Assembly: GCA_915066865.1 (NCBI GenBank) | Contig: CAJZEE010000093.1 | Location: 1 to 7,292, forward strand | Direction of reading: 5' to 3' | Length of the DNA stretch: 7,292 nucleotides | From: an uncultured Veillonella sp. | GTDB lineage: Bacteria; Bacillota; Negativicutes; Veillonellales; Veillonellaceae | In this document: positions 5,932 through 7,292 of the stretch, piece by piece | How positions within the stretch are numbered: position 1 is the first letter of the stretch | Layout: the number at the start of each line of letters is the position of its first letter | Program-made: the position numbers and the translations under genes | Notes under the pieces: generated by a model | What the model saw: the letters and a program-made list of their open reading frames with translations, nothing else | Databases searched by the model: none | Told to the model about the DNA's origin: nothing

Positions 5932-6327
5932 ATGAAAGAAAAAGAGATTCAAAGGCTCATCAATCGGGCTATTGTAGCTCGTGAGACATCGTATAGTCCT
6001 TATTCACACTTTGGCGTGGGCGCAGCCCTTCTTTGCGAGGATGGGAGCATCTATGAGGGGTGTAATATAGAGAATGCTTCTTATGGATTAACTAATTGTG
6101 CGGAGCGAACTGCTATATTTAAGGCCGTATCAGAAGGGCAAACAAAATTTAAAGCCCTTGCTGTAGTTGCTGATACGGAAGGACCCTGTGCTCCATGTGG
6201 TGCTTGCCGTCAGGTGATTTCTGAATTTGAAATACCTCGTATTATAATGGCGAATTTAAGAGGGGACTATACAGTTGTTGATTTAGAAGGACTATTACCT
6301 TTTAGATTTAGGGCCGATAATATGTAA
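5932..6327 (+). CDS. cdd: Cytidine deaminase
   Basis: Deaminates cytidine and deoxycytidine to uridine and deoxyuridine, which feeds the upstream Pdp. The 131 residues match the small tetrameric Bacillus-type enzyme. Zinc ligands are C56 in NCAERT and C89 and C92 in PCGACRQ, and E58 is the catalytic glutamate. N45 and E47 in NIENAS are the ribose-binding residues. An extra Cys (C86, PCAPCGAC) precedes the standard pair. AAGGAG (5920-5925) overlaps the pdp stop, and the start is 10 bases after that stop, so the two genes are cotranscribed. It is the last gene before the terminator. Confidence 0.97.
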   Translation: MKEKEIQRLINRAIVARETSYSPYSHFGVGAALLCEDGSIYEGCNIENASYGLTNCAERTAIFKAVSEGQTKFKALAVVADTEGPCAPCGACRQVISEFEIPRIIMANLRGDYTVVDLEGLLPFRFRADNM

Positions 6328-6356
6328 AAAAGAGACCACCTATGTGGTCTCTTTTT
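6327..6356. terminator. Bidirectional terminator between cdd and metQ
   Basis: AAAAAGAGACCAC (6327-6339), loop CTAT, and GTGGTCTCTTTTT (6344-6356) form a perfect 13-base-pair hairpin with T tracts in both reading directions. It begins in the cdd stop codon and lies 8 bases from the metQ stop, so it serves both converging genes. Confidence 0.93.
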
Positions 6357-6364
6357 AGTATACC

Positions 6365-7183
6365 TTAAAATGCAGGAACAATAGCACCTTGGTATTTCTC
6401 TTGGATGAATTTGATAATTTCAGGGCTATGAAGTGCAGCCATCAATTTTTTGATGCGAGGATCATTTTCATTGCCTTTGAGTACAGTTACGACATTAACG
6501 TAAGGGGAATCGTTAGTTTCAATCGCCAATGCATCTTTGCCAGGGTTAAGACCTGCGTTTAATGCAAAGTTAGTGTTGATAGCTGCTAAGGCTACATCGT
6601 CAAGGGAACGAGGTACTTGTGCTGCTTCTAATTCTACGAATTGATATTCGTTAGGGTTCGCAGTAATATCTTGTACGGTAGATAAGATGTTTGTAGAGTC
6701 TTTTAATGTAATTAGACCTTGCTTTTGTAACAACAATAATGCACGACCACCGTTTGTAGGGTCATTAGGAATAGCGATTTTAGCGCCTTTTGGAAGATCC
6801 TTCAAATCTTTGATTTTACGGGAGTATAAACCCATTGGCTCAAGGTGAACACCACCAGCAGATACTAAGTCAAGTTTGTGAGCTTTTGCGAATTCCTCCA
6901 TGTAAGGTACGTGTTGGAAGAAGTTGGCATCAATTTCTTTGTCCCCTAAAGCCAAGTTAGGTGTGTTGTAATCAGTGAATTCTGTGATTTTTAATTCGAT
7001 ACCATCTTTTGCTAAAATCGGTTTAACTTGTTCCAAAATTTCTGCGTGAGGTACTGCTGTTGCCCCAATTTTTAATACTTGTTTACCATCGCTAGCAGCT
7101 TGCTTGTTGTCGTTACCGCAGCCTGCGATTAATAAAGCGCCGCCAAGGATTACAGTAGCTGCTAATGCTAAAAATTTTCTCAT
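6365..7183 (-). CDS. metQ: MetQ/NlpA-family methionine-binding lipoprotein
   Basis: Substrate-binding lipoprotein of a methionine ABC importer (MetNIQ), anchored in the envelope. With the start at 7183 it has 272 residues. Residues 1-21 are a lipoprotein signal (MRK, hydrophobic core, lipobox IAGC), with lipidation at C22. Family blocks follow: PHAEILEQVKP, FTDYNTPNLAL, DANFFQHVPYM, HLEPMGLYS, IAIPNDPTNGGRALLLL and ELEAAQVPRSLDDVALAAIN. A longer reading from GTG at 7192 is rejected because AAGGAG (7197-7192) would overlap that GTG; it sits 8 bases before the ATG at 7183. metN and metI are not in the window. The ligand is inferred from the family; some relatives bind other amino acids or dipeptides. 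Confidence 0.93.
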   Translation of the reverse strand: MRKFLALAATVILGGALLIAGCGNDNKQAASDGKQVLKIGATAVPHAEILEQVKPILAKDGIELKITEFTDYNTPNLALGDKEIDANFFQHVPYMEEFAKAHKLDLVSAGGVHLEPMGLYSRKIKDLKDLPKGAKIAIPNDPTNGGRALLLLQKQGLITLKDSTNILSTVQDITANPNEYQFVELEAAQVPRSLDDVALAAINTNFALNAGLNPGKDALAIETNDSPYVNVVTVLKGNENDPRIKKLMAALHSPEIIKFIQEKYQGAIVPAF

Positions 7184-7228
7184 TAGACACACTCCTTATA
7201 CAATAATTACATATAAAATATTACATCT

Positions 7229-7257
7229 ATAGTACTAAATAATTTACTATCTATCAA
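7229..7257 (-). promoter_or_regulatory. Predicted promoter of metQ
   Basis: On the minus strand, TTGATA (7257-7252) and TACTAT (7234-7229) are 17 bases apart. Transcription would start near 7222, leaving a leader of about 40 bases, too short for a SAM riboswitch. An AAGAA/TTCTT inverted repeat (7256-7269) lies at the edge of the -35. A promoter here implies metQ can be expressed without genes further upstream. Confidence 0.5.
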
Positions 7258-7292
7258 GAAGGAATTCTTATATGTTCTCCATAACTCACAAG

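Noticed and set aside
6327..6356. CRISPR-like or mobile-element repeat from the similar CCACCTA hairpins at 4571 and 6327
   Set aside because: There are only two copies, each a self-contained terminator-type stem at an operon or gene end, with no spacer array or transposase.

Overview
The window looks like an ordinary chromosomal segment of an AT-rich Gram-negative Firmicute (Negativicutes). Veillonella or a close relative is my best guess, from the character of the proteins, the strong AGGAGG-type ribosome binding sites and the gene mix. This is an impression; no database search was run.

Layout. (1) 1-1666, plus strand: a compact three-gene operon of a PadR-family repressor, a DUF1700/HAAS-type membrane protein that overlaps it by 14 bases, and a small exported Met/His/Gln-rich protein with a 22-residue tandem repeat. 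Palindromes lie over its predicted promoter, and the operon ends in a hairpin-rich 3' region with a strong intrinsic terminator. (2) 1731-3135, minus strand: pyrF-pyrE, the last two steps of de novo UMP synthesis, coupled by an ATGA overlap, with their own promoter and terminator. (3) 3200-6356, plus strand and divergent from pyrF: a DEDDh 3'-5' exonuclease whose C-terminus is a sliding-clamp-binding-like peptide, then deoC, pdp and cdd, a deoxynucleoside/pyrimidine salvage set. A terminator-like hairpin lies between deoC and pdp, and a bidirectional terminator follows cdd. (4) 6365-7257, minus strand: a MetQ/NlpA-type methionine-binding lipoprotein with its own promoter. Its start is better placed at 7183 than at the longer GTG start.

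How the parts fit together. De novo pyrimidine synthesis (pyrFE) and pyrimidine salvage (deoC-pdp-cdd) diverge from one 188-base intergenic region that carries an inverted repeat between the two predicted promoters. The exonuclease heading the salvage operon could supply nucleotides that, once dephosphorylated, feed it; this is inference. The least familiar part is the PadR/HAAS/Met-His-rich operon. It resembles the PadR-DUF1700 envelope-sensing pairs of Firmicutes, but its third gene is a low-complexity, potentially metal-binding exported protein. I found no mobile element, CRISPR array, tRNA or rRNA.
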